DNA of 64,000 nucleotides from contig OY755175.1 in the NCBI GenBank assembly GCA_963576735.1, forward strand, positions 8,138,401 through 8,202,400, read 5' to 3'. The position numbers and the translations under genes are program-made. Of this stretch, positions 11,068-23,363 are shown piece after piece. The notes beneath the pieces are model-generated. The model was given only the letters and a program-made list of their open reading frames with translations. It was not told the DNA's origin and ran no database searches. Source of the DNA: Bedellia somnulentella. Lineage: Eukaryota > Arthropoda > Insecta > Lepidoptera > Bedelliidae. Position 1 is the stretch's first letter. Each line of letters starts with the position of its first letter.

Positions 11068-12140
11068 TAGCGTTGTGAAACTTGTAACATGGCTTCTGCA
11101 TTTTGGGTGATTCTGTGGCTACTTAAAAAACTATATAAGAGGTTATGTCTCGGTACAGTACCGAAATTGGCCGATTGTAATCAAATTATTAATAATATTT
11201 TATTGCGCATGGATAGTGCGTGGCTCCCATATATGTATAAGACAATAGATAATTAGTGATAGTAAACAAACGCCATAGCATAAACGCCAGAGAGGTGAGA
11301 CTACGCGCAACCACGATCAGGGTCTAGGAACAGTTTTGCGTCGGTTGTGATCAGAATTATTATATGAGATATACATATATAAGAAACATTATTACTCATT
11401 TTCGTAAATATGTGATGTATAATTATTATTTTTCGTATGAGGTTAACGGAACAGTGCACCATTCAAATTTAGTTAATCTGGAAAATAACTATTAACTTAA
11501 TTTTTTCTCATTGCTTTACACTATATTACTCTGAAATTGTTTTAAAATATGGTCCCTCCCCACTCCACCAGCAAGGCACAGCGCAGCCGGTGCGCACGCG
11601 CTCCATCCACGCACACACGCACACCAGCCCACATCACACACACCCGAGATACGATCTCATTAATTAATTCTGTTTCTATTTGCATCGTGATTATCTAATC
11701 CGAGATCGGCTGCCGATACAACAATACCAATTAGAATTCGCACCTTATATTCGAATAATTATTATTTCCAACTCAGCAGGTATTCGTTGCAACTAATACA
11801 GCTTCTGCGATAGGCGTTCCGTCACTTGACCTTGTTTCTCAATTTTATTATCCAACTCAATCATGATGTTGACTTTTATTTTTCAGTATTAGTTATTATC
11901 GTAAATTAATATCTCGCAATAATAGGATTAATCTAATTATCTCATTTGATTGACGAATTTAAATACTTTGTAGTGACGATGGCATTGATTGAAGTATTTC
12001 AGTTTTCTGTACATGTCTAAAAAATATACTATGGGAACGAATATGATAAGCTAACAATAAGCATATTCTCTCTCTATCAGCAACTATTTTCTTTTCTCTT
12101 TTGTTTGTAAATGAAATTATCTGTGCCTATGACATCCCGG
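11068..12140. other. Intergenic with a GC-rich patch at 11570-11640
   Basis: No gene seen. A perfect 15-bp palindrome TCGGTACAGTACCGA lies at 11150-11164. The GC-rich patch has CACACG runs and could be regulatory, but nothing specific supports this. Confidence 0.4.
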
Positions 12141-12344
12141 TAACGTTAACGGTGAGGGAAAACATCGTGAGGAATTTCGCCACACGGCTGATTGTACTTA
12201 GTCCTGTGACAGTATATTCGTACAAACATGGCGATAGACTTGCCACCTATTACGTGAGTACACGGTCCAAGTAAAACGTGGGTACTTTGAACACCAGGTG
12301 ACAATTTCACGTGATGGTCAGAAGCATTAGTACTTCTGCCAACC
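12141..12344 (+). mobile_element. SINE-B copy, 5' truncated, tail missing
   Basis: It begins in the GTTAACGGTGAGGGAAAAC body block and runs to CTTCTGCCAACC. The tRNA head and the GGGGATAT tail are absent. Confidence 0.7.
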
Positions 12345-12750
12345 TTATATGAAACGCTTGAGTATTGAGTTGAGTACAAAGTTTAACTAATCGATCATGA
12401 AATTAAGTCTTCTGACTTACAGTTATCTGTAGTCACGTATTCAAAAACCATCCAATCACAATATTTGGTGCACTTTCTCAATGTCGAACAGTAAAGTGCA
12501 CAAAGAAATGTGCAGATAATATAATACGTATTGTTGTCATGTCAGAAGTGGGTTATAGATAATTTATCGAGAGGCGCGTATTGAAATGAAGTTTATTTGG
12601 GCGCGCGACGATGTAACAAATCACGCTTATCGGAGAACTAGGCCGCTCGAGCCTTCGATGAGGCTGCGTCTTCGGTACTGTGTGGATCGGGGTTGGTTGA
12701 ATTGAAACAATTTTTTTTGTTCGAGAAGTTACTATAACAAGAAGTTATTT
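12345..12750. other. Intergenic, nothing recognised
   Basis: A short GC-richer segment lies at about 12600-12690. No ORF or repeat was identified. Confidence 0.45.
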
Positions 12751-13098
12751 CAGCCATGATAGCCCAGTGGGTAGAACACTCGGTTATCGTGCAAACGACT
12801 AGTGTTCAAATCCTGGGTCGGGCCTACACCAATTTATCTTTTCTAAAGACATATGTGTAGTTAATTTATCATGGTTGTTAACGGTGAGGGAAAACATCGT
12901 GAGGAAACCCACATGGCTGAGTTGTACTTAGTCGTGTGACAGTGTATTCGTACAAAACGGCGATAGGCCTGCCCCCTATCACGTGAGTACACTGTCCATG
13001 CAAAACGTGGGTACTCTGAACACCAGGTGACAAAGTCACGTGATGTTCAAAAGTATTAGTACCTCTGCCAACCCCTTCGGGGATATTCGGCGTGAACG
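12751..13098 (+). mobile_element. SINE-B copy, near full length
   Basis: The tRNA-like head has an A-box-like TAGCCCAGTGGG and a B-box GTTCAAATCC. The body and the end CTCTGCCAACCCCTTCGGGG, ATATTCGGCGTGAACG follow, then a TTATG-type tail (ATATGTTATGTTATGTTAT). Confidence 0.85.
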
Positions 13099-13721
13099 TT
13101 TATGATATGTTATGTTATGTTATTTCCTATGTATGAAATAGCAATGTAACAAAAAAAAACATTTATTCTAAACCTGTATCATTCTATTAAACATTTTGAT
13201 TTTGAGGTTCTAATAACATTATAAAAAGCTAGATCCAGCAAAAGATGTTTGGAGGTGGGTCTCCAGCCACATTTTCCAACAATCACTGTAAAAGTCCTAA
13301 ATGGGTTAATGCTGTTCTAAGCCGACACTAACAGTTCTTTAGTCCTTTGTTTATTTGTAAAACCATTTTATAAATTAAAAATGACTCGTTTCAATATTTG
13401 AACCTGAGAGCAATTTATAAATTTTAATAACTTTAACTAAATCGTACTAGTACTTTCTTGATTTCCACTATTTATAAATAATATTATTGGTAGCTACTCA
13501 AACCGAAGGCAATGGCAGCAAATACAGTATTATAATGTAGTGCTACCTTTTAAGTGAGGTTAGCTCAACGACCTAAAGTGGCTGTAGGCTTCGCGGAGAT
13601 GCCATTGTTCGTAATCTTGTTCAATATTGATGAATCACGATCGGCGGTTTTACGTTCATAAAATAATATTCTTGTGAATATTTAACTTAACACTACGCTC
13701 TGTCAGAACTGAACATCACTA
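13099..13721. other. Intergenic, nothing recognised
   Basis: AT-rich. A small stretch near 13240-13325 (GGTCTCCAGCCACATT..AATGCTGTTCTAAGCC) is a degraded SINE-A head in minus orientation. Confidence 0.4.
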
Positions 13722-13947
13722 AACATATATTCACGGATATTTATCTCAAAAGGGGGTAGCCAGAGTTTAGGAATTAACAATTCCTCAGCCACTTTTGGAA
13801 GTTGATTGTTGAGATTACATTGTAAAAATAAAGTATAGTTGGTGATCCATCCACATCACTCAGCCATCACTTGGAAGGCCCCATACCCTTAGTCACCTAC
13901 TATGGCTATGGGTTAGTGCTTATCTAAGGTGACACTACACAGTGGTT
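13722..13947 (-). mobile_element. SINE-A copy, diverged
   Basis: It runs from the reverse-complement tail (TATATTCACGG) through CCTCAGCCACTTTTGGAAG to a head reading GGTGACACTACACAGTG. Confidence 0.7.
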
Positions 13948-14022
13948 GGTCAGAATTTTAATAATAAAAGGATGGGGTAGTCAATACAGATTTAGTGATC
14001 TGTGTTGTAAGACTGAATACCA

Positions 14023-14290
14023 AAATACATACATACACATACTCACGACTATAAATCCCTAGAAAAGGTAGCCAGAGCTAAGGAATAAGAAATTCCGCAG
14101 CCACTTTTGGAAAATTGAGTGGGGAAAAGATGGTTAAGTAAACTAGAAGTTCCTCAGCCACTTTTGGAAAGATGAGTGGGGAAAAAATGCCAAATTAAGG
14201 TTGTTGGTGATGGGTCTCCAACCGCATCGCCCAAAAATCCCTTAAAAGCCCCAATACCGTTAGTCGCCTCTTACGTACACCCGTGTTGTG
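14023..14290 (-). mobile_element. SINE-A copy with an internal ~50-bp duplication
   Basis: The block CCTCAGCCACTTTTGGAAA..GAGTGGGGAAAA appears twice, near 14096-14130 and 14153-14190. The rest is a good family match. It abuts a + copy head to head, making a large imperfect inverted repeat. Confidence 0.75.
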
Positions 14291-14405
14291 TCGACGTAGA
14301 ATAGCACTACCCCGTTTCTACCGATGGGTGTACGTAAGAGGCGACTAACGATATTGGGGCCTTTAAGGAATTTTTGGGCGATGCGGTTGGAGACCCATCA
14401 CCAAC

Positions 14406-14417
14406 AACCTTTACTTA
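14406..14417 (+). repeat. Target-site duplication, left
   Basis: AACCTTTACTTA here is repeated exactly at 15676-15687, flanking the Penelope-like insertion. Confidence 0.8.
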
Positions 14418-14678
14418 TAATTGAAACAACTATTGATTTTCGGATATTTTAATCGCGTGTTATTACATTATTTTTAAAGCCCGACGTTTCGAAAACTTTT
14501 CAGTTATCATGGTCACGGGAAGACTGAGGTGTTATTTGTCATTATACAGTACTATAAAATTATTAATACTAACTACCTTCACAAAATTTTAAGTTACATT
14601 TGCGTTTAATATTTGCTATGTACAAAAAGAGCTAACGTTATCTGGAGTCTTGCTAGTGTTCTTCCCTCGCTTAGTTGT
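14416..14678 (+). repeat. Left inverted arm of the Penelope-like element
   Basis: It begins TATAATTGAAACAAC and ends CCCTCGCTTAGTTGT; the reverse complement lies at 15377-15639. Identity looks above 98% by eye. Confidence 0.85.
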
Positions 14679-14722
14679 AGTATCTTTGTGACGAACACCA
14701 TCTTGCTGGAGAGCTCAGTCAT

Positions 14723-15253
14723 GTGAAACAAGTTCTTCACAACAACAAGCTGAAATTGCCCCGCCAACGTCACCGCTCCTCCGATAAACCACCTACTGTC
14801 GAAAGACTCCCTGCAACTCTACCTTTTGTAAAGGGTGTAACAGACAAAATTAGTACTGTGTTACAGCGTGCTTCCATTAAGACCTACTTCAAGCCGCACC
14901 AAAAGATAAGTCAGTGTCTAAGACCTATCAAATGTCAGATCCCTTTACAAGATGCAGGCGTTTATAAACTCGACTGTAAGTGTGGTCTTTCATACATCGG
15001 CCAAACAAAGCGTAGTGTAGCAACTCGCGTTAGAGAACATATTGCTGATATGAAGAATAGGCGTCCTGGAAGATCTGCTTTGTGTGAACACACCTTCGAT
15101 AAGCCAAACCACCACATGCGTTTTGACAAACCTACAATTCTAGCAAAAGATAATCGATTGATACCTAGAATGATACGCGAGGCTATTGAAATAAAGAAAC
15201 ATCCAAACTTCAATAGAGATGATGGTTGGCAATTTATAGGTGGAGATTTTTAA
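14723..15253 (+). pseudogene. Penelope-like GIY-YIG endonuclease fragment
   Basis: This is the C-terminal ~176 codons of a Penelope-type reverse transcriptase-endonuclease. The open frame has no ATG start and extends upstream to a stop inside the left arm, so the RT part is missing. Residues 34-60 (LPFVKGVTDKIS..IKTYFKP) are the linker after RT. The nuclease domain has GVY at 79-81, YIG at 91-93, conserved arginines at 102 and 104, the CEH..H cluster at 121-131 and acidic residues at 153 and 156. The protein should nick DNA for target-primed reverse transcription, but without RT it cannot act alone. The frame is intact to its TAA at 15251-15253. Confidence 0.85.
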
Positions 15254-15376
15254 TTGGCATTGCACTGTTTACTTTATTGTTTAGTTAATGTATACGCTGT
15301 AAATCTTCCAAATAAAATAAAATAAAAATAAAATAAAATAAATAAATTACCACCTGCTTGGAACCCGATCATTAGC

Positions 15377-15639
15377 ACAACTAAGCGAGGGAAGAACACT
15401 AGCAAGACTCCAGATAACATTAGCTCTTTTTGTACATAGCAAATATTAAACGCAAATGTAACTTAAAATTTTGTGAAGGTAGTTAGTATTAATAATTTTA
15501 TAGTACTGTATAATGACAAATAACACCTCAGTCTTCCCGTGACCATGATAACTGAAAAGTTTTCGAAACGTCGGGCTTTAAAAATAATGTAATAACACGC
15601 GATTAAAATATCCGAAAATCAATAGTTGTTTCAATTATA
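15377..15639 (-). repeat. Right inverted arm of the Penelope-like element
   Basis: Reverse complement of 14416-14678. An AAATAAAATAAAATAAAA tract lies just inside it, at 15312-15345. Confidence 0.85.
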
Positions 15640-15858
15640 ATGTGCAATCGTGAAAATCTTAGAAAATACTATGTTAACCTTTACTTAACCATCTTTTCCC
15701 CACTCAATTTTCGACAGCTCTGGCTACCCCTTCCAGGGATTTATAGCCGTGAGTATATGTATGTATGTATGTAGAATAGCAACATCCCAATTACTTCGTT
15801 TTCATTCGGATGCTCTGACTACTTCTTCTTGCGATTTATGGGTGTGAGTATATATAGA

Positions 15859-16562
15859 TTAAGAAATGACTATCAATCACCATTATATTAGATCATTCTG
15901 TATCTCTCTGTTATTAAAATGATTGTACCTGTATATGTCTTAGGCTAAAAATATAATAGAGGATAAACCGTTTGCGAGCTGGATATAACTACTTCTTGCA
16001 TTAGTATAATGTATAGTTTTACTATTTATTTACTTACTTGTCACAGTGTTTTTTATACTTTTTGTCTTGTTTAATCAAAACTACAAATAGTATTCTCGCT
16101 TAAATTTCTCATTGTTTTTCATTATCAACACATTAAAATAAGTTATCAAAACAAAAAGCATTTTTTGTTAAACTAATTCCAATTCTTAAATCTTAAAAGT
16201 TATGAATATCTACAAGACAGTTTATAGCTGTCGCCTATTGCAATTGCATCTTTATTGAAATCACAAAGACTTTATGGTCCAGGGATTTCGAACATTAATA
16301 ATTTATGAAGACATTTTTAAGTTGCAACCAATGGTTTGGGTACTGGTTCATAAACATAGAACATGTGGGATAATCTAAAGATTCACCAACTTTCACGTAT
16401 TTCGTGTAAAAGACATAAACGCGTGTAAATACTCCAAGCAAGGCCACCCAGAAAAAAATGATTTATATTATTAAATGTAATTGGTATAAAAGTTATTTAC
16501 TACAATTGTATAAGGGATATTAAACTAGGTATGTATTTAATAAATTTATAAGTTAATTTATG
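15859..16562. other. Intergenic, nothing recognised
   Basis: AT-rich, no ORF or clear repeat. Confidence 0.45.
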
Positions 16563-16723
16563 TCATGTGACAGTGTATTCGTACAAAACGTCGATAGGCC
16601 TGCCCCTATCACGTGAGCACACTGTCCATGCATAACGTGGGTACTCTGAACACCAGGTGACAAAGTCACGTGATGTTAAGAAGTATTAGTACCTCTGCCA
16701 ACCCCTTCGGGGATATTCGGCTT
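16563..16723 (+). mobile_element. SINE-B 3' half
   Basis: It starts at GTCATGTGACAGTGTATTCG and ends CTCTGCCAACCCCTTCGGGG, ATATTCGGC. The tRNA head is missing. Confidence 0.8.
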
Positions 16724-16825
16724 ATGTATTTAATAAAACAAATAAATAAAATAAAGATTTAGGGTTGAATATATTTGTAAATATTTGAAACATAAGCATG
16801 TGTATGATGCAATAAATAGGTTGAA

Positions 16826-16882
16826 AAAGTTTAAATCTTTTTGTTCATGAAAACCTCATGTGGGGATTATTACTAATAAATA
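16826..16882 (+). repeat. 50-bp module G, copy 1
   Basis: TTTTTGTTCATGAAAACC then TCATGTGGGGATTATTAC and TAATAAATA. It is almost identical to 35411-35463 and related to 56493-56547. No tRNA-like part follows here. Confidence 0.65.
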
Positions 16883-19039
16883 GCTTCCATTTTACTTTTA
16901 TCATATTTTGTTTAATTTTTCACACCCCCATATGGTATTTTATATGTGAAAGTAAAGTTGAGAGATTGGACATATCTTGAAAATAATAATTTCATTGTTA
17001 AACCTATTTTTTTGATGTAGTTTTGTGACTAAGTTATTACATCTATTTAATGTAAAGATAATAGCGGCATAGTATTGGTTATAATGATTACTGACCGATT
17101 CAAAAAGTTGGCAAAAGTGACTTTGGACTTACGACTTTTTAAGTTATTGTTGGATAATGTGGCTGGAGACCCATCACCAGTCATTCCTTATTTTTATAAT
17201 GTACAATTAAACAAACATGACTGAGGTATTTTTAATTCGGAAACTCTGCCTACTGTACCAATAAGTTATCTAATTATCTCTGTTCTTTACTACTTTCGTG
17301 GCACGCTGGTAACAATAACTTTGTGAGATTTACCCTATTTTTTTGATGAGAACAGTTAGTATTAATCACTTGATTGCGCAAAAACTAAGACAATTCAGTG
17401 CTTCGCGTGTCAAGCCGTTGGCCCCGGCTACAAATATTTGTAGTAGTCGGTAACGCCAGCAGCCAGCGTATTCACGCATTACGCTAGACTGGGCCGTTAT
17501 TATATTCCTAGACGTCTTGATGTCAATGGTTTGTTTCTCATTTAAAAAACAGATAATTTTATAAGTTATTTAAAAAGAATCACCTAATTGTTCAGATTAA
17601 GAGTAGAATACATACATCTTAGCTGTATTTAAAACTAATACAGTGATTTAATGAACAGACAAAAACATAAAAAATCTCTAAACTCATAACTAATAATGAG
17701 CGCTTAGTATTCAAATATAAATAAATCAAAATCATCCGAAGTAGAATGTGAGAGTAAAACAATAAACAATGAGTCAGAGTGATGTTCGTTTTGGAGAGAA
17801 AACAACAAACATGGTCGAAACAAGAACCAGTTAATAATATAAATAAGTTCATTAATCAAGACGTCATAACGACAGGTAGTTGTCTGCGCTAATGCAACGA
17901 TCCCGGTAAAAAACAGCCTGCGTCGTTTAACGGGACCGCGCGTGGGCGGGCGGGGTCGGGCGGCGCTGTGCCTCGCGGGGAGCGGCTGTGTGTGCCTTAT
18001 TGTGTGGAGGCTTTTGACAGGAGAAAAGTTCATTTAATAGGTAATCTACCTTTGACAACACAATTATCAATTACTTTTATCGTGTAATTGGAAAGCTAGT
18101 CACAATTAGATCTCAATATTTGCTTAGTGTACAATTACTATTTGTTTTTGTTTCATATAGCTTAAAATTAAACAATAAATTTATTCAGCGAATATTGGTA
18201 GATTAAAAACTAAAAGAATGTTAGTTGATCGAGATGTATGTTCTATAATCTGCTCTCTCTTTTTATGAACTAATTTTAACATTGTAAGTATCAAATAAAT
18301 AGTTTTTGATTCAATATATTTTTGCAAGTATTTATATTTATGGGAAAGGATTTTTAATTTCCTTGGTCCCAAAGTCTCGTGAAAATATTGAAAATTTCAG
18401 AATAGATATTACAATTTCGGGAGAGTGGAAGAAGTTTCAAGATTGGACCCTCTTTGATTTGAGCAGCCAACATGATAGATTGATGGAAGAAAATCTTCAC
18501 TGCTTCATTTGTAATGCTACCGTCCATTTGTTGAATGACAGTAGTAGTCTGAAGATGAAGAACCAACATGCAAAAAACAAACTGTAGTAGTAAGACAGTG
18601 TAGTAGTAAGTAGTAATAGAAAGTTCCAACAACTGACAAAAGAAAAAAGTGTAAAAAAAAATTTTACATAAATTTGGTTGACAGTTATTTACTTAACCAA
18701 ACTAATTTTAGTACACTTCGATTTTAAAAATAACCTGTGTTATAGAAATCATGTCCGATAAGTGTACTCACTCAGCTAATCTCCACTAAAGTATTTCACG
18801 TTGACAAATTAATTGCGATACAGCGACAATAATATATGTACAGCAACGATAATATATGGTGCGATCGCGAACTTAACATATTATGCTAAGGTGCACAATC
18901 TGACGCGATCATTCTTTATTGAAAGGACAAATATAATGTGTTTTCGAAACTTTACATTTCAATTCGTATAGATGTACCAGGCAGGAAACATTACAAATAT
19001 TTTCAGCACACTACTCACTCACTCATTTACTCACTACTA
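16883..19039. other. Intergenic with one degraded SINE-A and a GC island
   Basis: About 17130-17260 is a diverged + SINE-A core (GGCTGGAGACCCATCACC). About 17885-18010 is GC-rich (CGGGACCGCGCGTGGGCGGG). Overlapping ORFs at 18306-18632 lie on opposite strands and match nothing I know. Confidence 0.4.
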
Positions 19040-19195
19040 CTACATATACTCACGGCCATAAATCCCGAAAAGGGGTAGCTAGAAGTTCACAGCCAGAAAC
19101 TCTCTAGCCTCATTTGAAAGTTAATAGGGGGCAAGATGATAGAAATAAAGTATCGTTGGTGAAGGGTCTCCAAACGCATTTGACGAAGGGTCGCA
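19040..19195 (-). mobile_element. SINE-A copy, head missing
   Basis: It begins with ATATACTCACGGCCATAAAT and ends in the TCTCCAAACGCATTTG core. Confidence 0.7.
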
Positions 19196-19745
19196 ACGAT
19201 TCAATGTATTTAATGTATACCCGTCCAAATTAGTCCTAGGTTTGAACAAAACAATTACCACCATTATATCACACACTATGTCACACAATCACACACACAC
19301 ACACACACACCAACCTACTTTATATTAAGATTTTCACGGTCTACATAACTACATAATTATTAATTACCTCATCCAATGTAATTTAAGATTCGCCTATATG
19401 TCTAATTGGTATTGATTAATTGTGATTAATTGTTAATCTGTTAATTTGATTTTGTAATGCTAATTGTGATTGTAAATATAATATCTTATTTCTTATATAT
19501 ATAATTTGTTTATTAAGTCATGTGTATTTTTGCAAAAGCATTATGTTTAATTTGTATGGGTACCCACGATACAGGCTTGCCTAGTGTGGGGCCACAGGAT
19601 AATATGTTCTACATTGATTTATAGTTTGTCAATTGTCTGTATAAATTAATATTGTAATTGTAGAATTTGATGTAAATTATGAATGCCAATAAATACTATT
19701 TCATTTGATTCGATATATTTTTTATACCCGACGCTAAATTAGGAA
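19196..19745 (+). repeat. Probable retroelement 3' UTR with a (CA)n tract
   Basis: A (CA)n run lies at about 19288-19309. GGTACCCACGATACAGGCTT, CCTAGTGTGGGGCC and a terminal CAATAAATACTATTT follow. This layout resembles lepidopteran non-LTR 3' UTRs; no coding part is left. Confidence 0.35.
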
Positions 19746-19771
19746 TTTTAAGGTTAAGATTTTATTTAAGA

Positions 19772-20562
19772 CTAGTGGATCGTCCCAGCTTCGCACGGGT
19801 AGCGTTGTTTTTTTAAATATCTGAGGTTTCTTTCTTCAGTCCCTGCTTAAGCATTGTGAAATTCAGCGCAATGTTTTCAATTTATTTAATTTATAGCACT
19901 CCCTAAACAGTGTAGTTTGGTGATTTTGAATGCGCTTTAATGAACGGTTCAGTATTTCCATTAAATAGCAAATTTTAGAATAAAACGCTATGAAATATAT
20001 ATAACAATCTGAAAAATAAATCGCGCCACCTAATATGTTATATATAAATTAATAAAGATTTGGTTTTGGTCACGGGCGCGATGGCTTATTTTATGTATAA
20101 TTTCGGTGTTTGTCTACCGATTTCTATGATTCTTTTTTTATTGAATAGGTAATAATGTTACCTTTTTTAAATTAGGGATAAGTGAGAGGTTTACAAACGT
20201 AAGAGTTAACAAATATAATCAGAATGTTCCGAACTGCTAAGCTATCAGGAATTACACGTTTTATTGTGAGTCAACCGTAAAAGATAGACATAAACTGTTT
20301 AAGATTTTTTTTTAGATAATTTTATGCAGAATTTTTCCGTCATACATGATGTCTATGTAAGTTTAACCACTAAGGCTGCACACGCGACGGAAGCTTAAAA
20401 AATGAAGTAACTTCTCCCGTTTTCCCAAAATTTCCCAAAATTCCCCTTTACTACTCTGCTGGAAAGTATACAAAAACCTGCGCGGGAGTATGAAGAATAA
20501 TTGTACCAACTTTCGTTAGAATCCGTCGAGTAGTTTTTGTTTCCATAAGGAACATACAAACC

Positions 20563-20608
<46 letters not shown>

Positions 20609-20735
20609 AATTTTACTGATTGCATTTTTGGCATCAGTATCGATCCCTAATCATCACCTGATAGTTATTTTGTAAATATATTTCATGTACAGAATTGACC
20701 TCTCTACAGATTTATTATAAGTATAGATTATGATA
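19772..20735 (-). mobile_element. Non-autonomous interspersed repeat with (GACA)n, Helitron-like?
   Basis: One edge reads ACTAGTGGATCG, TCCCAGCTTCGCACGGGTA and the other TTATTATAAGTATAGATTA. It carries an internal GACA array and a TTTCGTTAGAATCCGTCGAG block. GTCY/GACR arrays are a known feature of DINE-1/mini-me Helitron-like elements; the class assignment is inference. No ORF beyond the simple repeat. Confidence 0.4.
20563..20606 (+). repeat. (GACA)n microsatellite
   Basis: About 11 uninterrupted GACA units. Confidence 0.95.
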
Positions 20736-23363
20736 AGATACAATGAAATGAGATCGATACAAGTCATTTTTGCTTCGTAAGAGATTAATCACCTTTGAGA
20801 ACACTCTCACATTAAATCTAAATAAGCTATGATGTAAAAATTTCACGTCACGTTGATTTATCCGCCGTGTAATCCTAACCACTGAACCAATTTTGAATCA
20901 CTGAGTGCATTGTGAGGTAGCAATAATAAGTATATCTAAATATACGTCGACGATGGCATTCAGGTAGTATACTTTAATATTAAATTAATTCGGTATGTAA
21001 AGTTTGATTAAAGTAATGGTGAATGTGACTATTTTGAGCTCTTATGTTTTTGAACATTATTTTCAGGATAATAAGTGAAATAATGGTTTGGACATATTTA
21101 TAAGAACAAAGATCTAACAAAACAAAGAAATCTAACTTTTTTGTTGTTTATTCATGAAATAGCGAGAATAATAAAGTGATTATTACTTTTTGATCTCGAA
21201 TTTTTAATATGGTTTGACATCAGCAAAATCTTTATAGAAAACATTTATTTCACATTAATTCAACAACGTTATTAAAATTTCAGAAACTTTATAGAATCAG
21301 AAGTCAGAACTTGATAATAAGTTATTTCAAATGATAAATAAATTAGTCTTTTATAAATGTTACCTTTCAAATGAAAATACAAAAACAATTTTCCACACCG
21401 AATTTTAGATCGCCTGCATCACCAATACCCTATTTGCGTAACGAATCAATTGATCATAGCTACAATACTACGTAAGAGTCCAAATGTTATACAGTTACTG
21501 CCTAAAACCCAACAGATGTTAGCATTGACAACTAACCCAAAACTAGCCACACACTATTTACGCCCATACGTCAGCCAATTACTCATCCCCATTTTAATTA
21601 CAGATGGTCGTTAACATCCTAATTTGATTGTCTTATCTAAGGTGAGTCCAACTGTCGCGCACATGACGGTTGGATGGGTGGTTCTGTAAAAAGTAGGTGA
21701 TATGGCGATAGGGGTAGAGGGTTGCGACCGGCCGAGCGTGGACGACCAGCCGCCACGCGCTTAGCACGCGACTATAATAATTCAATTCATTAGCTATGAG
21801 TTTTCATTGTGAGTTACTGCACTTGAATTTGTTTGGGTTGTGTTGTAAAAATGCAAGCTTTGGAAAACACACAGTTGGGATCTTAATTAATGTAATTGAA
21901 TGATTTTGGGAGTCTCGGTATTAATGTCAAACACATAACATTATTTATGTAGACAATATATAATGCTATTGAGTGTTTAATTATCTGAAACAACAACGCT
22001 ACTAATTTTAGGTATCAAAATCTAAATTATAGGTCAACAGCTTGGAGTACATATTGAATCTCCGAAAACATCTTTTATTATCATTTCTACACGATTCAAC
22101 TCCAATCAAATCACTTCATTATTGTTCTAGCTAATCTTTGTTATTGTAATCTATTAACCTGAAACAATACGATAGAGTCAGCCAATCTGGCCAATAAAGT
22201 CTTCTCGACAGTTACGTAATTCGCTTTTGCACAGCCTCGACTAACCTTTTGTATGAAAGAAGACATGCGTAGGCGAGCTAGTTGACCGCCGGCGGCGGCG
22301 GCTCGGCCACACAGAGCGAGATCATACTGTACTTACTTATCCATTCTAAGTAAAGATCAGTAACATAACATCATAAATTACTCTATTGACTTGGCTCACT
22401 TCACTACTGATATATTAGATTTTTTATTGCACTGCATCGTGTTGATGATACAGTGCGGCGTAAAGGTCAATAGACTTGAAATTGATTTTATGTCTTGTTT
22501 TGTGTCAGGTGTTTGTTTTATGTTGTGTATTGAACACTAATATTTCAAGTCCAATTTGATTATACTGAAGATATAATCAAATTAAATTATAACAATTAAA
22601 TATAAATAAAACAAAAAATCAAGATGTTTTCCTTGTTTTTCATAACACTCACTATTATTCTAATATGCATTTAACTGTTAGCGTATATAATAGTATCTTA
22701 AATAAATTGAAAAATACATCGTAAAATTAATTTAAAGAAAAACCGACCCAGTTAAACTTGCGCACTAATGATTTACACACGCACTGTAGTATTAATAAAC
22801 GTCTATCTGTTGCTTTTAATAACTTTATTTTGGCCCCCCTTAAATATAATTTTATTATATTTTTTAGGATTTGGTGACATACCGACAAAATAAAACAATC
22901 TATGAACATATAAGCTGTGTAACTTTAACGTTTCACTAGTTAAGAAATTTGAGACAAACGGACGCATAGATAGAAAAAAACTTCTCAGTAATAGGGAAAT
23001 GTTTCACGTCGCGTCTTTAGTAAAAATAGTAAAAACTAGAAGTACCAAAGGCTTTACTCGTGGTTAGTATTGAATACCAATATACCCATACCTATATTTA
23101 ATTTAATACATCTACATGATCCCAGTCGCAGGTGATACAGCTCAGGTGTGACCCGCATGATTTGTACAGAATCCTACAAAGATGTCCTATCAATATTGAG
23201 ACTACCTGTTAAGTGTTTAGCACCTTGCCTTGTTTAGCACATGCTGATTATTTAACTTAGAATGTGTGAGGGCTCGCTTCTGTTATAATTATAACATATT
23301 TATACTCATTCTAAAAAGAGGATTTCATATGCTTAAAGCTTGATTATTTGATTTATTTGTTAA
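20736..23363. other. Long intergenic block with GC patches
   Basis: No gene seen. GC-rich patches lie at 21645-21780 and 22265-22320 (with a CGGCGGCGGCGG run), embedded in AT-rich DNA. A CAGGTG pair lies at 23129-23148. Confidence 0.4.
23129..23148 (+). promoter_or_regulatory. Pair of CAGGTG E-boxes
   Basis: CAGGTG at 23129-23134 and 23143-23148, 14 bp apart in the same orientation. Snail-family proteins bind this hexamer. Function is unproven. Confidence 0.3.

Larger units (their letters stand above)
14418..15675 (+). mobile_element. Penelope-like element, 5' truncated, with inverted terminal arms
   Basis: The 1,258-bp insertion sits in a SINE-A. Its ends are ~262-bp inverted arms (14416-14678 and 15377-15639) that match almost base for base. 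About 36 bp (15640-15675) follow the right arm, matching the family's habit of a ~35-bp extension beyond one terminal repeat. Inside is only the GIY-YIG endonuclease end of the polyprotein. Near-perfect arms and an exact 12-bp target duplication point to a recent insertion. Confidence 0.85.
14291..15774 (+). mobile_element. SINE-A copy split by a Penelope-like insertion
   Basis: The left half is 14291-14417 and the right half 15676-15774, ending GCCGTGAGTATATGTATG. Removing the insertion and one AACCTTTACTTA restores a normal SINE-A order. A further tail-like fragment continues at 15772-15858. Confidence 0.8.

Noticed and set aside
11150..11164. Perfect palindrome TCGGTACAGTACCGA
   Set aside because: A single 15-bp palindrome with no context; likely chance over 64 kb.
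18306..18632. Overlapping ORFs of ~92 codons on both strands
   Set aside because: Neither strand shows a known motif or a splice context; AT-rich chance frames are common here.
20395..20634. ORF with repeated SVCL residues
   Set aside because: It is a translation of the (GACA)n microsatellite.
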